Assembly (NCBI RefSeq): GCF_013410105.1
Contig: NZ_JACCCJ010000001.1
Coordinates: 434,001-498,000, forward strand
From: Sphingopyxis sp. JAI108
Lineage (GTDB): Bacteria > Pseudomonadota > Alphaproteobacteria > Sphingomonadales > Sphingomonadaceae
Direction: 5' to 3'
DNA length: 64,000 nt
Shown here: in pieces, positions 25,403 through 35,900 of the stretch
How the letters are laid out: the number at the start of each line of letters is the position of its first letter
How positions within the stretch are numbered: the stretch's first letter is position 1
Notes under the pieces: generated by a model
What the model was told of the DNA's origin: nothing
What the model saw: only the letters and a program-made list of their open reading frames with translations
Databases searched by the model: none
Position numbers and translations under genes: made by a program

Positions 25403-27766
25403 ATGAGCGGCACGCTTTCCCCGACCTTGCTGTTCGCGCTCGGCCTGTTCGCGGCGCTGTGGTTGCTCGCCGGATTGTGGGCGACGCTGCGCGGCATCGC
25501 GATGCAGCGGCGATCGGCGTTCGTCGCCGGGCAGGCCGAACGACTCGCGAGCCTCGTCGACGCGTCGCCGCAGCTTCCCGTGATCGTCCGCGCCGACTGG
25601 CGGATCGAGGCGAGCGAGCGGCTCGGCCGCTGGCTGGGCCTCGAACGCGGGCCACGCAATTTCGACGAATTGCGCGGGCTCGGCAGCGGGCTCGACGCGC
25701 AGGCGCACGACGCGCTGCGCCAGGCGATCATCGGCGCGCAGCGCGGCGCGAAACCCTTTGTGTTGAGCCTGAAGCCCGACGGCAGCCAGCGCACGATCAT
25801 CGTCCATGGCGCCGCCGCGCCGCAGGCGGTCGGCGGGGCGGGCAGCGTGCTGCTGTGGCTGAGCGACGCGACCGACGGGCAGCAGGCGCTCGCCCACGCG
25901 CGGCAAGAGCGCGACGAGGCGATGGCGGCGTTCGAGGCGCTGTCGGGGCTGATCGAGGCCGCGCCCTTCCCGATGTGGTTCCGCGACACCGACCTGTCGC
26001 TTGCACTCGTCAACGGCGCTTATGTGCGCGCGGTCGAGGCCAAGGGCGCCGCGGCAGTGATCGACGGCGGCATCGAGCTGTGCGAAACCGTCGCGGGGGT
26101 GAGCGCCGCCGACGCCGCCGACGCCGCGCGCGCCGCCGGGTCCGCGCAGATGCGGACGATCCCGGTGACGATCGAGGGCGAGCGGCGGATCATGCGCGTC
26201 GTCGACGTGCCGCTGGCGCCCGAGGGTGGGCGGGTGATCGGCGTTGCGGGCTATGCGATCGACATCCAGGAACTCGAAACCGAGCGCGGCGCGCACCGCC
26301 GCTTCGTCGATACACAGCGCGAGCTGCTCGACCGGTTGTCGGCCGCGGTCGCGCAATTCGGACCCGACCAGGGCCTCAATTTTGCCAACCTGCCGTTCCG
26401 CCGCCTGTTCGGGATCGAGGCCGACGACGTCGCCGAGGCGCTGCCCTTCGCGCGCCTGCTCGACGCCTGGCGCGAACTGGGGCGGACGCCCGAGGTGCGC
26501 AACTATCCCGAATGGCGGCAGGCGCATGTCGACTGGTTCGCGCAGCCCGAGGCGAGCGAGGAGGACTGGCTGCTGCGCGACGGCACGCATCTTCACGTCG
26601 TTGCCCAGCCGACCCCCGACGGCGGGCTGCTGCTGATCGCCGAGGACAAGACCGAGCAGGTGCAGCTGGCGGGTGCGCGCGACACGTTGCTGCGCGTGCG
26701 CACCGCGACCTTCGACAATCTGTTCGAGGCGGTCGCGGTCTTCGCGCCCGACGGGCGGCTGCATTTGTGGAACCAGCGTTTCCGCCGCCTATGGGGAATC
26801 GACGAGCCGACGCTCGCGGCACATCCGCGCGTCGACGCGCTGATGAGCGGGCTTGCCGACCGGCTCGCGAAACCGAACCAGATCAGCATCGTGCAGGAGG
26901 TTATCCGCGCGGCAACATTGGAGCGGCAACAGCGCGTCGGCGAGGTCCGCTTCGCCGACGGGCGTCATTTCGACTTCGCGTCGATCCCCTTGCCCGACGG
27001 CAATGCGCTGCTCATCATGCTCGACATCACCGCGAGCCGGAAGATGGAAGGCGCGCTGCGCGAACGCAACGAAGCGCTCGAGGCGGCCGACAAGGCCAAG
27101 ACCGCCTTCCTGTCGCGCATGAGCTATGAACTGCGCACGCCGCTCACCTCGATCGGCGGCTTCGGTGAGATGCTCCAGGCGGGCTATGCCGGCAAGCTCG
27201 GCGACCAGCAGCGTGCCTATATCGATGCGATCATGGATTCGGTCGGTGTGCTCGGCCGCCAGATCGACAATGTGCTCGACCTCGCGCAGGGCGAGGCGGG
27301 GACGCTCGCGATCGAGCGCGCGCCGGTCGATATCCGCGTGCTGCTTGAGGACGCGCTCGCCGACGCGAAGGGCTTTGCCGATAGCGAGAAGGTCGAGCTG
27401 GTCGGCAATATCTCGGCGGACCTTGGCACGATCGAAGGCGACGCGCCGCGGCTGTCGCGGCTCGTCGCGGGGCTGCTCGACAATGCGGTGCGCTTTACCG
27501 CGCCGTCGCGCAAATCGGGCGCGCGCGTGCTGCTCCACGCCGACGGCGACGCGCGCGGCGTCGACATCATCGTGTCCGACAATGGTCCGGGGATGCCCGA
27601 AGCCGCGGCGGCGGTCGCCAAGGGGCAGCGCGCGGGCACCGCGACTGGCGGCATCGGCCTGGCGCTTGCGCGCCAGCTCGTCGCGGCGCACGGCGGGACG
27701 ATGGAAGTGGTGAGCGAAGAGGGGCAGGGCACGCTCGTGCGGATCAGCCTGCCGCGCGGCGCATGA
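25403..27766 (+). CDS. divL: DivL-like sensor kinase with Tyr in place of the phospho-acceptor His
   Basis: A 787-residue membrane-bound sensor. A hydrophobic segment covers residues about 7-28, followed by several PAS-like domains (TATFDNLFEAVAVFAPDGRL and similar) to about residue 555. The dimerisation motif reads FLSRMSYELRTPL: Tyr575 replaces the histidine of SHELRTPL. The ATPase domain is intact, with LLDNAVRF (N box), SDNGPGMPE (G1) and GTATGGIGLALARQL (G2). In Caulobacter, DivL has the same His-to-Tyr change and controls the CckA-CtrA cell-cycle pathway rather than acting as a normal kinase. Length, layout and context (tsaE next) match divL of alphaproteobacteria. Its stop overlaps tsaE by 4 nt. 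Confidence 0.9.
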   Translation: MSGTLSPTLLFALGLFAALWLLAGLWATLRGIAMQRRSAFVAGQAERLASLVDASPQLPVIVRADWRIEASERLGRWLGLERGPRNFDELRGLGSGLDAQAHDALRQAIIGAQRGAKPFVLSLKPDGSQRTIIVHGAAAPQAVGGAGSVLLWLSDATDGQQALAHARQERDEAMAAFEALSGLIEAAPFPMWFRDTDLSLALVNGAYVRAVEAKGAAAVIDGGIELCETVAGVSAADAADAARAAGSAQMRTIPVTIEGERRIMRVVDVPLAPEGGRVIGVAGYAIDIQELETERGAHRRFVDTQRELLDRLSAAVAQFGPDQGLNFANLPFRRLFGIEADDVAEALPFARLLDAWRELGRTPEVRNYPEWRQAHVDWFAQPEASEEDWLLRDGTHLHVVAQPTPDGGLLLIAEDKTEQVQLAGARDTLLRVRTATFDNLFEAVAVFAPDGRLHLWNQRFRRLWGIDEPTLAAHPRVDALMSGLADRLAKPNQISIVQEVIRAATLERQQRVGEVRFADGRHFDFASIPLPDGNALLIMLDITASRKMEGALRERNEALEAADKAKTAFLSRMSYELRTPLTSIGGFGEMLQAGYAGKLGDQQRAYIDAIMDSVGVLGRQIDNVLDLAQGEAGTLAIERAPVDIRVLLEDALADAKGFADSEKVELVGNISADLGTIEGDAPRLSRLVAGLLDNAVRFTAPSRKSGARVLLHADGDARGVDIIVSDNGPGMPEAAAAVAKGQRAGTATGGIGLALARQLVAAHGGTMEVVSEEGQGTLVRISLPRGA

Positions 27767-28215
27767 CAGGGTTTTCCTTGCGCTACGACCTCGACGAAGC
27801 CGAGCGCATCGGCGCCACGATCGGGGCGGCGCTGACGGCGGGCGACGTCGTGCTGCTGTCGGGGGACCTTGGCGCGGGCAAGACGACGCTGGCGCGCGCG
27901 ATGCTGAAGGCGCGCGGGCTGGCGGGCGAGGCGCCGAGCCCGACCTTTGCGATCGTCCAGCCCTATGCACCGCCCGAAGTGGACTTGCCCATCGCGCATG
28001 TCGACCTGTACCGGATCGAGGGCGCGGACGAGCTGATCGAACTGGGGCTCGACGACTATCTCTACGACGGGGCGTTGCTGATCGAATGGCCCGAGCGGCT
28101 GGGGAGCGAAAGCTGGCCGGGGGCGCTGAACCTCCGGATTTCGGGCGAGGGCGACGCGCGCGTCTTGACAGCCGATGTGCCGGCGGCTTGGGGAGCAAGA
28201 TGGCCGCTCCGATGA
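27763..28215 (+). CDS. tsaE: tRNA threonylcarbamoyladenosine biosynthesis ATPase TsaE
   Basis: ATPase of the TsaBDE complex that makes t6A37 in tRNAs reading ANN codons. The 150-residue protein has Walker A in LSGDLGAGKTTLARAML, the Ser/Thr segment APSPTFAIVQPY, HVDLYRIEG and LIEWPERLG, all typical of the family. The ATG overlaps the divL stop (ATGA), and its 3' end overlaps the next gene by 16 nt, so translation is coupled in this chain. Confidence 0.95.
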   Translation: MTGFSLRYDLDEAERIGATIGAALTAGDVVLLSGDLGAGKTTLARAMLKARGLAGEAPSPTFAIVQPYAPPEVDLPIAHVDLYRIEGADELIELGLDDYLYDGALLIEWPERLGSESWPGALNLRISGEGDARVLTADVPAAWGARWPLR

Positions 28216-29195
28216 TTCCGCCCGCTCATGCGCCCGCCTTTCTCGCCGCGCATGGCTGGGGCGATGCCCAGATATTGCCGCTCGCGGGGGACGCCTCCTT
28301 CCGCCGCTATTTCCGGGTCGTCGATCAGGGCCGGCAGGCGGTGCTGATGGACGCGCCGCCGCCGCACGAAGACCCGCGCCCCTTCATCGCGGTTGCGGAA
28401 TTCCTCTGCGAACAGGGGCTCAACGCGCCGACGATCCTCGCGCGCGATCTGGAGCGGGGCCTGCTGCTGATCGAGGATTTCGGCGACGTGCGTCTGCGCG
28501 AAACGGTCGACGAACAGCTCAACAAGGAGGCCGGATATTATGCGGGGGTGACCGACCTGCTCGTCCACCTTCACGCGCGGCCGCCGATGGAGGGGTTGCC
28601 CGTACACGGGATCGAGCAGTGGCTCGACGAGGTCATGCTGTTCACCGACTGGTATTGCCCGGCGTTCGATATTCCGGCCGACCGCGATGCGTTTCGCGCG
28701 GCGTGGGCCGAGGTGCTGACGCCGGTCGAGCAGGACGGCCTGCCGCGCGTCACCGTGCTGCGCGATTTTCATGCCGAGAATATCATGCTGGTCGAGGGAC
28801 AGCAGGGGATCGCGCATTACGGCTTGCTCGATTTCCAGGACGCGCTCGTCGGCCACCCGGCCTATGATCTCGCTTCGGTGCTCGAAGATGCGCGGCGCGA
28901 TGTAAGCCCGCCGGTCGAGGCGGCGATGCTCGCGCGCTACCAGGCGGTGACGGGGCGCGACATCGAGCGCGCCTATTGGGCGCTCGCCGCGCAGCGCAAC
29001 ACGCGCATCCTGGGCGTTTTCGTCCGGCTGTGGAAACGCGACGACAAGCCGCATTACAAGAGTTTCCAGCCGCGCATGTGGGGGTTGCTCGAACGCGATC
29101 TCGCGCATCCGGCGCTTGTCCCGGTTCGGCAATGGTTCGACGCCAATGTTCCCGCTTCGAAACGCGCGGCGATATGGAAGGCGATGGCGACGTGA
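28200..29195 (+). CDS. amgK: N-acetylmuramate/N-acetylglucosamine kinase AmgK
   Basis: Sugar kinase of the aminoglycoside-phosphotransferase fold. It makes MurNAc 1-phosphate for the short-cut peptidoglycan recycling route that bypasses de novo UDP-MurNAc synthesis. The 331-residue protein has GDASFRRYFRV at the N terminus, the catalytic loop VLRDFHAENIML and the metal segment LLDFQDALVGHPAYDLASV. GGGGAG 4-5 nt upstream supports ATG 28200; it overlaps tsaE by 16 nt. The next gene encodes the matching uridylyltransferase, making the assignment firm. Confidence 0.92.
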   Translation: MAAPMIPPAHAPAFLAAHGWGDAQILPLAGDASFRRYFRVVDQGRQAVLMDAPPPHEDPRPFIAVAEFLCEQGLNAPTILARDLERGLLLIEDFGDVRLRETVDEQLNKEAGYYAGVTDLLVHLHARPPMEGLPVHGIEQWLDEVMLFTDWYCPAFDIPADRDAFRAAWAEVLTPVEQDGLPRVTVLRDFHAENIMLVEGQQGIAHYGLLDFQDALVGHPAYDLASVLEDARRDVSPPVEAAMLARYQAVTGRDIERAYWALAAQRNTRILGVFVRLWKRDDKPHYKSFQPRMWGLLERDLAHPALVPVRQWFDANVPASKRAAIWKAMAT

Positions 29196-29911
29196 CGGTG
29201 AAGATCGAAAGCGCGATGGTGATGGCCGCGGGGCTCGGCAAGCGGATGCGCCCGCTGACCGCGACGCGCCCCAAGCCGCTCGTCCGCGTCGCGGGCAAGG
29301 CGCTGATCGACCATAGCCTCGACCGGATCGAGGCGGCGGGCGTCGAGCATGTCGTCGTCAACGTCCATTATCTCGCCGACGCGCTCGAAGCGCATCTGGC
29401 GGCGCAGAAGCGCAGCTTCAGCATCGCCATTTCGGACGAGCGCGACCTGCTTCTCGAAACCGGTGGCGGCATGGTCAAGGCGCTGCCGCAGCTTACCGGC
29501 GACCCGATCCTGATCGTCAACAGCGACAATATCTGGACCGACGGGCCGCAGGACAGCATCCGTCACCTCGCGCGCCACTGGGACGGCGAGCGGATGGACG
29601 CGTTGCTGCTCGTGATCCGGCAGGCGAGTGCGACGGGGCATGGCGGACGCGGTGATTTCCATATGGACGGCGACGGCAAGCTGTCGCGCCGCAAACCGGG
29701 GCGGATCGCGCCCTTTGTCTACACCGGCATCCAGCTCATCTCGCCGCGCCTGCTCGCCGACGCGCCCGATGGGGCGTTTTCGACGAATATATTATGGGAC
29801 CGCGCAATCGCGGCGGGGCGACTTTATGGGTTGTCGCATATGGGGCAGTGGTTCGACGTCGGCAGCCCGGCGAGCATCGCGCCGACCGAAGCGGCGTTGA
29901 GTGAGGTTTGA
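29192..29911 (+). CDS. murU: N-acetylmuramate alpha-1-phosphate uridylyltransferase MurU
   Basis: Nucleotidyltransferase that converts MurNAc 1-phosphate and UTP to UDP-MurNAc, the partner of AmgK. The 239-residue protein has the NTP-binding start AMVMAAGLGKRMRPLTATRPKPLV, the NSDNIWTDG metal site and the C-terminal WFDVGSPASI. The start is GTG at 29192, overlapping the amgK stop as GTGA and preceded by AAGG; an ATG 18 nt upstream is the alternative. Together amgK-murU predict intrinsic fosfomycin tolerance, as known in Pseudomonas and Caulobacter; that is inference here. Confidence 0.92.
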   Translation: MTVKIESAMVMAAGLGKRMRPLTATRPKPLVRVAGKALIDHSLDRIEAAGVEHVVVNVHYLADALEAHLAAQKRSFSIAISDERDLLLETGGGMVKALPQLTGDPILIVNSDNIWTDGPQDSIRHLARHWDGERMDALLLVIRQASATGHGGRGDFHMDGDGKLSRRKPGRIAPFVYTGIQLISPRLLADAPDGAFSTNILWDRAIAAGRLYGLSHMGQWFDVGSPASIAPTEAALSEV

Positions 29912-29922
29912 CCGCCTTATTT

Positions 29923-29952
29923 CGTCATTGCTTCGCTGCGCTCGCAATGACG
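29923..29952. repeat. Short palindromic repeat between murU and addB
   Basis: Arms CGTCATTGC (29923-29931) and GCAATGACG (29944-29952) enclose a 12-nt loop, itself partly complementary (TTCG/CGCTC). It is a common sphingomonad intergenic palindrome. It ends 13 nt before the addB ATG, so its hairpin could affect addB translation. Confidence 0.7.
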
Positions 29953-29965
29953 CAGTTTGAATCCG

Positions 29966-32900
29966 ATGGCTGACGCCAAACCCACCGTCTTTTCCATCCC
30001 CGTCCAGCGGGCCTTTGCCGATGCGCTCGCGGCGGGGCTGATCGACCGCTATGCCGACGGCGCGCTGGGGCTTGCGCAAGGCTTGATCGTGCTGCCGAGC
30101 AACCGTGCGCGGAGTGCGGTACAGGCGGCGTTTGTGCGCGCGGGCGGCACGGGGCTGTTGATGCCGCGGCTCGTCGTGATCGGCGACGCCGACCTCGACG
30201 AAAGCGTCGCGCTCGCGCTCGACCCGATCGACGAGAGCGATGCGATTCCGCCCGCGATCGATGCGCTGAGGCGCCGGCTGATGCTGGCGGCGCTGATCGA
30301 GAGATATAATCCCGCGGGCGAGGAGCCGATCACCGGCGCCGCGGCGTTCCAGCTCGCTGAGGGGCTGGGGCGGGTGATCGACCAGCTGCATTATGAGGAG
30401 GTCGCTCCCGCGCGGCTCGCCGATATCGAAAACGCGCTCGGCGATCTCGCGGGGCATTGGCAGGCGTCGTGGCGGCGGCTGTCGCTGCTCGTCGACCAAT
30501 GGCCGGCGATGCTCGCGGCGACGGGGCATATCGACCGCGCCGACCGCCGCAACCGGCTGCTCGATCGGGTGAGCAAAGGGTGGCGGGTGGCGCCGCCCGC
30601 GCGTTTCGTCGTCGCGGCGGGTGTGACCACCGCCGCGCCCGCGATCGCGCGGCTGCTGCGCACCGTCGCCGACCTGACGGGCGGCATGGTGGTGCTGCCG
30701 GGGCTTGACCTTGGCATGGCTGGCGAAGAGTGGGAGGCATTGGGGCCGGTGAAAGCCGACCCCGATAAACCCGGAGAGCGCCCGCTCGAAACGCATCCGC
30801 AATATCATCTGAAATTGCTGCTCGGCCGCATGGGCGTGTCGCGCGACGAGGTGCAATCATGGGACGCCGCGTCGCCGTTCGACGGCCCCGACGCGCGCTC
30901 GCCCTTCACCTCGCTGCTCTTCGCGCCCTCCGCCTTCACGGCGCGCTGGCAGCAAGCCGGCGACCTGAGCCCCGGCATCGCCGGGGTCAGAGCGGCGGTG
31001 TTCGCCGACGACGGGCAGGAGGCGCAGGGGATCGCGCTGATGATGCGCCATGCGCTCGAAACGCCGACGCGCACCGCGGGGCTGGTCACCCCCGACCGCG
31101 CGCTCGCGACCCGCGTCGCGGCGGCGCTTGCGCGCTGGGACATTTCGGTCGACGACAGCGCGGGGCAGCCGCTGGGCCAGGCGCCGCCGGGTGCGCTGCT
31201 GCTCGCGCTGACGGAATTCGCGGCGGCGTTCGATCCGGTGCGATTGATCGCGCTTCTCGGGCATCCGCTGGTGCGCGCGGGCGAAGCGCGGCTCGGTTGG
31301 CTCGACCAGGTGCGGCGGCTCGACCTCGTGCTGCGCGGGCCCGGTCTGGTTCCGGGCTGGGGCGGCGTGACGGCGCGGATTGCCGAGCGTGCCGCCGATC
31401 CCAAAGCGCGCGGCTATGCTGAGGCGCAAGCCATCGCCGATTGGTGGGCGGATGTTGCGACGGGACTCAGCGCGGCGCTCGCGCCCTTCACAGCCGGCGT
31501 TCCCGCACCGCCCACGGTGCTGCTCGATGCGTTGCAGGCGGCGCTTGGCTGGTTGACCGGTGACGCCGTGTGGACCGGCCATGCCGGGCGCGCGCTGTCC
31601 GAATTGTTCGACCGCTGGACGCTGGCGAGGGGCGCCGGCCCGGCGCTCGTCGCGCCTGCCGACTTCCCCGCGATGCTCGCCGACCTGCTGTCGGGCGAGA
31701 GTGTCCGGCCACCCTATGGCGGCCACCCCCGCCTGTTCATCTGGGGCCTGCTCGAAGCGCGGTTGCAGCGCGCCGATGTGATGATCCTCGGCGGGCTCGA
31801 CGAAGGGCGCTGGCCGCAGCAGCAAAGCCCCGATCCATGGCTCGCGCCCGGCATCCGCCGGATGCTCGGGCTGGCGGCGCCCGAGCGCCAGCAGGGCGCG
31901 GCGGCGCATGATTTCGCGGGCGCCTTCGCGGCGCGCGAAGTGGTGGTGACGCGCGCAATGCGCAGCGGCGGCGACCCCGCGGTGGCGTCGCGCTTCTGGC
32001 TGCGGCTCGCCGCGCTCGCGGGGGAATTGCCCGAGGCACGGCTGGACGGCACGAGCGTCACCGCGCTCGCAGCCGCGCTCGACGTGCCGCCGGGCGCAAG
32101 CGAACCGGCCGACAGGCCGCGCCCGGCGCCGCCGCTCGCCGCGCGGCCGACCCGGATCAGCGTCACCGGGGTCGATCAGCTCGCGCGCGATCCCTTTGCC
32201 TTTTATGCGGCCAAGATTTTGCGGCTGAGCGAACTCGATCCGTTGAGCAGCGGTCCCGATGCGAAATGGTTCGGTATCCGCGTCCATAAATTCCTGCAGG
32301 ACTGGCAGACGGCGGGGCTGACCGAAGCCGCGTTCGACGCCGAGCTGGCGGCGCTGCGATCCGACCCGGCGCTCGATTCGCTTGCGCGTGCTTTTTGGTT
32401 GCCGAGGATCGAGCCGTCGCTGCGCTGGGCGGCGGAGCGCGTCTGGGCAGAGAGGGTGGAGGGGCGTGAGCCGATTGCTACCGAGGCGACCGGGGTGCAC
32501 GAGATGGAGGGTATCCGCCTGACCGGAAAGGCGGACCGCATTGATAGATTGAAGGACGGCAGCCTCGCGGTCGTCGATTACAAGACCGGGGCGGCTCCGA
32601 GCGGCAGCGCAGCGTTCGACGGGCTCGATAACCAGCTTGGCCTGCTCGGCTTGCTCGCCGAAATGGGGGAGGTCGAGGGCGTTTCTGCGGGGTCGATCAA
32701 TTCCCTCGAATATTGGAGCCTTAAGGCGGACCGCGCCAAGGGCACCAACGGCAGTGTTGCGCCAACGCACGGGGGGCGTCGCAAACTCAAAACAGCCGAG
32801 GATGCAGTCGCCCGCGCCTATGACGCCTTCGCCGAACTCACCGCCGCTTATTTGCTAGGTGACGGGTTTTTCGCACCCGGGGACAGCGCCAAGCGTTATG

Positions 32901-32986
32901 CCGATTTCGACCAGTTGATGCGTCGCGACGAATGGTTCGGGCGCGGTGACGCCGACGATCGCGCGGACGAGGAGCGGCCGATATGA
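29966..32986 (+). CDS. addB: Double-strand break repair protein AddB
   Basis: Subunit of the AddAB helicase-nuclease that resects DNA ends for RecA loading. The 1006-residue protein is of the alphaproteobacterial type. Its N terminus has an inactivated helicase-like domain (GLIVLPSNRARSAVQAAF), and its C terminus has the PD-(D/E)xK nuclease with the VVDYKTGAAP motif near residue 870 after a GKADRIDRL strand. The ATG at 29966 is chosen; a TTG 9 nt upstream is possible and neither has a strong ribosome-binding site. Its stop overlaps addA by 4 nt. Confidence 0.93.
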   Translation: MADAKPTVFSIPVQRAFADALAAGLIDRYADGALGLAQGLIVLPSNRARSAVQAAFVRAGGTGLLMPRLVVIGDADLDESVALALDPIDESDAIPPAIDALRRRLMLAALIERYNPAGEEPITGAAAFQLAEGLGRVIDQLHYEEVAPARLADIENALGDLAGHWQASWRRLSLLVDQWPAMLAATGHIDRADRRNRLLDRVSKGWRVAPPARFVVAAGVTTAAPAIARLLRTVADLTGGMVVLPGLDLGMAGEEWEALGPVKADPDKPGERPLETHPQYHLKLLLGRMGVSRDEVQSWDAASPFDGPDARSPFTSLLFAPSAFTARWQQAGDLSPGIAGVRAAVFADDGQEAQGIALMMRHALETPTRTAGLVTPDRALATRVAAALARWDISVDDSAGQPLGQAPPGALLLALTEFAAAFDPVRLIALLGHPLVRAGEARLGWLDQVRRLDLVLRGPGLVPGWGGVTARIAERAADPKARGYAEAQAIADWWADVATGLSAALAPFTAGVPAPPTVLLDALQAALGWLTGDAVWTGHAGRALSELFDRWTLARGAGPALVAPADFPAMLADLLSGESVRPPYGGHPRLFIWGLLEARLQRADVMILGGLDEGRWPQQQSPDPWLAPGIRRMLGLAAPERQQGAAAHDFAGAFAAREVVVTRAMRSGGDPAVASRFWLRLAALAGELPEARLDGTSVTALAAALDVPPGASEPADRPRPAPPLAARPTRISVTGVDQLARDPFAFYAAKILRLSELDPLSSGPDAKWFGIRVHKFLQDWQTAGLTEAAFDAELAALRSDPALDSLARAFWLPRIEPSLRWAAERVWAERVEGREPIATEATGVHEMEGIRLTGKADRIDRLKDGSLAVVDYKTGAAPSGSAAFDGLDNQLGLLGLLAEMGEVEGVSAGSINSLEYWSLKADRAKGTNGSVAPTHGGRRKLKTAEDAVARAYDAFAELTAAYLLGDGFFAPGDSAKRYADFDQLMRRDEWFGRGDADDRADEERPI

Positions 32987-35900
32987 TCGACCCCGACAAG
33001 CTTCTGAAAATGCTCGATCCGGGACAGCGCGCGGCGGCGCGGCCGGGCGACCATGTCTGGCTGGGCGCGTCGGCGGGAACGGGCAAGACGCAGGTGCTGT
33101 CGGCCCGCGTGCTGCGCCTGATGCTGGAGGGCGTGTCGCCCGAGGCGATCCTGTGCATCACCTTTACCAAGGCGGGCGCTGCCGAAATGGCGCACCGCAT
33201 TCACGAGCGGCTGGCGATGTGGGTGCGGATGGACGATGGCGACCTGCGCGCCGAGCTTCAGGCATTGGGGCTCGACCTCGACCTGATCGGCTATGATCGC
33301 GGCGTCCCGACGCTGATGCAGCGCGCGCGATCCCTGTTCGCGACGGTGATCGACAGCCCCGGGGGCGCCGTTCGCGTCCAGACGATCCACAGCTTTTGCC
33401 AGACCCTGCTCGCGAGTTTCCCGCTCGAGGCCCGGATACTGCCGGGGTTTCGCGCGCTCGAGGATGGCGAGGCGGGGGCGTTGCAGCGCGAAGTTCTGGG
33501 CAAGTTGCTGGCGCAGCCGGGCGCCGACGGCGATCTGATGCGCGGCATCGCCGCGATGCTGTCGCGGCGGCTGGGTCAGGATGCCGCTATCGCCTTCCTC
33601 GCCCGCTGCGCGAGCTGTTTCACCGCGGCGAATAGCCCGCGCCTGGCGCCCAAGGCGCACGATTTGCGGACCGAGCTTGGCCTGCCGCATGGCGATCCGG
33701 TGAAATGGCAGGCGGCGGCGCTGGCGGGCGGCGCGATCGCCGATGGTGACATTGCCGCGGTCGCCCTCAGCGGGCGCGATTGGGGGACGAAAACGGGCGA
33801 GGCGCGCGCGGCGATCATGGACGACTGGTCGCGCGCCGATGCGGGCGGCCGCGCCGCGATGCTGGCCGCTTTGCGCGGCTGCTTCCTGACCGGGACCGGC
33901 GATATGCGCGCCGATTATGTGAAGGACAAGGGCGGCATGCGCGGTTGCCTGAGCGCCGCCGAACGCATCGTTGCCGCGACGGGCGAGTTGCTGGCGACCG
34001 CCACCGCGATGCAGGTTGCCGACGATCTGGCGGCGGCTTGGGATCTGGGCAGCCGCTTCGCCGAAGCCTATGCGCTCGCCAAGCGCGAGAAAGGCTATGC
34101 CGATTTCGACGATCTGATCAGCATCGCCGGCCACCTGCTCGCCATCGGCGATTTCGGCGAGTGGGTGCGCTTCAAGCTCGACCAGCGCACCGACCATATA
34201 TTGGTCGACGAGGCGCAGGACACCAATGCCCGGCAGTGGGCGATCATCCTGTCGCTGGCGGCGGAATTTTTCGCGGGGCTCGGCGCCAAGGACGATCGGG
34301 TGCGTACGATGTTTTCCGTCGGCGACCGCAAGCAGGCGATCTTCGGCTTTCAGGGCACCGAACCCGCGGCGTTCGAGGCGGCGCGGTTCCGCTTTGGCGA
34401 GCGGGCCATCGCGGGCGGCAGGCCGTTCGAGGATGTCGACCTCGACACCAATTACCGATCGAGCCCCGCGGTCCTCGACGTCGTCGATGCATGGATCGCG
34501 GCGGGTGCGCCCGAATTGATGGGGCTGGCGAGCGACGAGCCCCCGCACATTCCCGCCGACTTCAACCAGGATCGCGCGGGCCGCGTCGAATTGTGGGAGC
34601 CATTGCCGGTCGGCAAGGCGATCGATGCCGGTGCGGACGATGGCGAGAGTGACGGCGAGGGCGACGAAGGCGAAGACGGCGCAGGACCCGGCGACTCTTC
34701 GGTGGCGGCGAGCGATCCCGCCAGCCTGCGCCTGTCGCGCGCGATCGCCGACGAGGTCCAGGACTGGATCGAACATGGCAAGGACGGCCGGAGCGTCGCG
34801 CCGGGCGATATATTGATCCTTGTCCGCCGCCGCCGTGATCTTGCGGCGCGGATCGTCGCGCGCCTGCAATCGCGGCACGTGCCGGTCGCGGGGGTCGACC
34901 GCTTTTCGCTGACCCAATCGCTCGCGGTGCAGGACCTGCTCGCGGCGATGCGCTTTGCAGTCCAGCCGCTCGACGACCTTAACCTTGCGAACTTGCTAGT
35001 CTCGCCGCTGCTCGGCTGGACGCAGGACGATCTGTTCCTTTTCGCCCATCGCCGGAAGGGCCGCGCCCTGTGGGAAGAATTGCGCGCCCGCGAAGGCGAA
35101 GCCCCGCCCGAAACGATGGCAGCGCTGCGCGGATGGCTCGGCATGGCCGACTTCACTACGCCCTTTCGCTTCCTCGACGCCTTGCTGTCGGGGCCGCTCG
35201 ACGGGCGCCGCAAGCTCTATCGCCGGCTGGGGCGCGAGGCACGCGATCCGATCGATGAACTGCTCGGACAGGCGCTCGCCTTCGAACGGCAGGAGGCGCC
35301 CTCGCTGCTCGGCTTCCTGGCGCACATCGCCGCCAGCACGGCCGATATCAAGCGCCAGAGCGAAGCGCGCAGCGATGTCGTGCGGGTGATGACCGTGCAC
35401 GGGTCGAAGGGGCTGCAGGCGCCGATCGTCATCCTCGCCGACGCCACCGACGATCCGCGGCCACGGCGGCTGAGCTTCGACCTGTCGATGGGGGAGTGGG
35501 AGAAATTGCCGGTGTTCGCGCTCGGCAAGGAGGAACGCCACGGCGCTATCGCCAAGGCCTATGACGACAAGGACGCGGCCGAGCGGCAGGAGCATTGGCG
35601 ACTGCTCTATGTCGCGATGACGCGCGCCGAGGAATTGCTGGTCGTGACGGGTATCACCAAGACCGCCGATCGCAGCCTGCCCGAGCATAATTGGCACAGC
35701 GCGGTCGAAGCGGTGATGGCCGATATGGGCGCCGACTGGCAGGATGCGGGGCCGCGCTGGGGCCGCAAGCGCGTCCACGCGGTGCAGCCGAAGAAATGGG
35801 CGCGTCTGTCGAAGGACAAGGCACGGCAGGCACCGGCACCGGTCGCGGTGCCGCACTGGGCGACGAAACCCGCCCCCGAGGAAGCGCGCCCGCCGCGCCC

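Noticed and set aside
23597-26764. Very long reverse-strand open frame (1055 codons) across ahcY and divL
   Set aside because: It is the shadow of two well-supported plus-strand genes in GC-rich DNA. Its translation has no fold features and is Arg/His/Asp-rich in the way of antisense frames.
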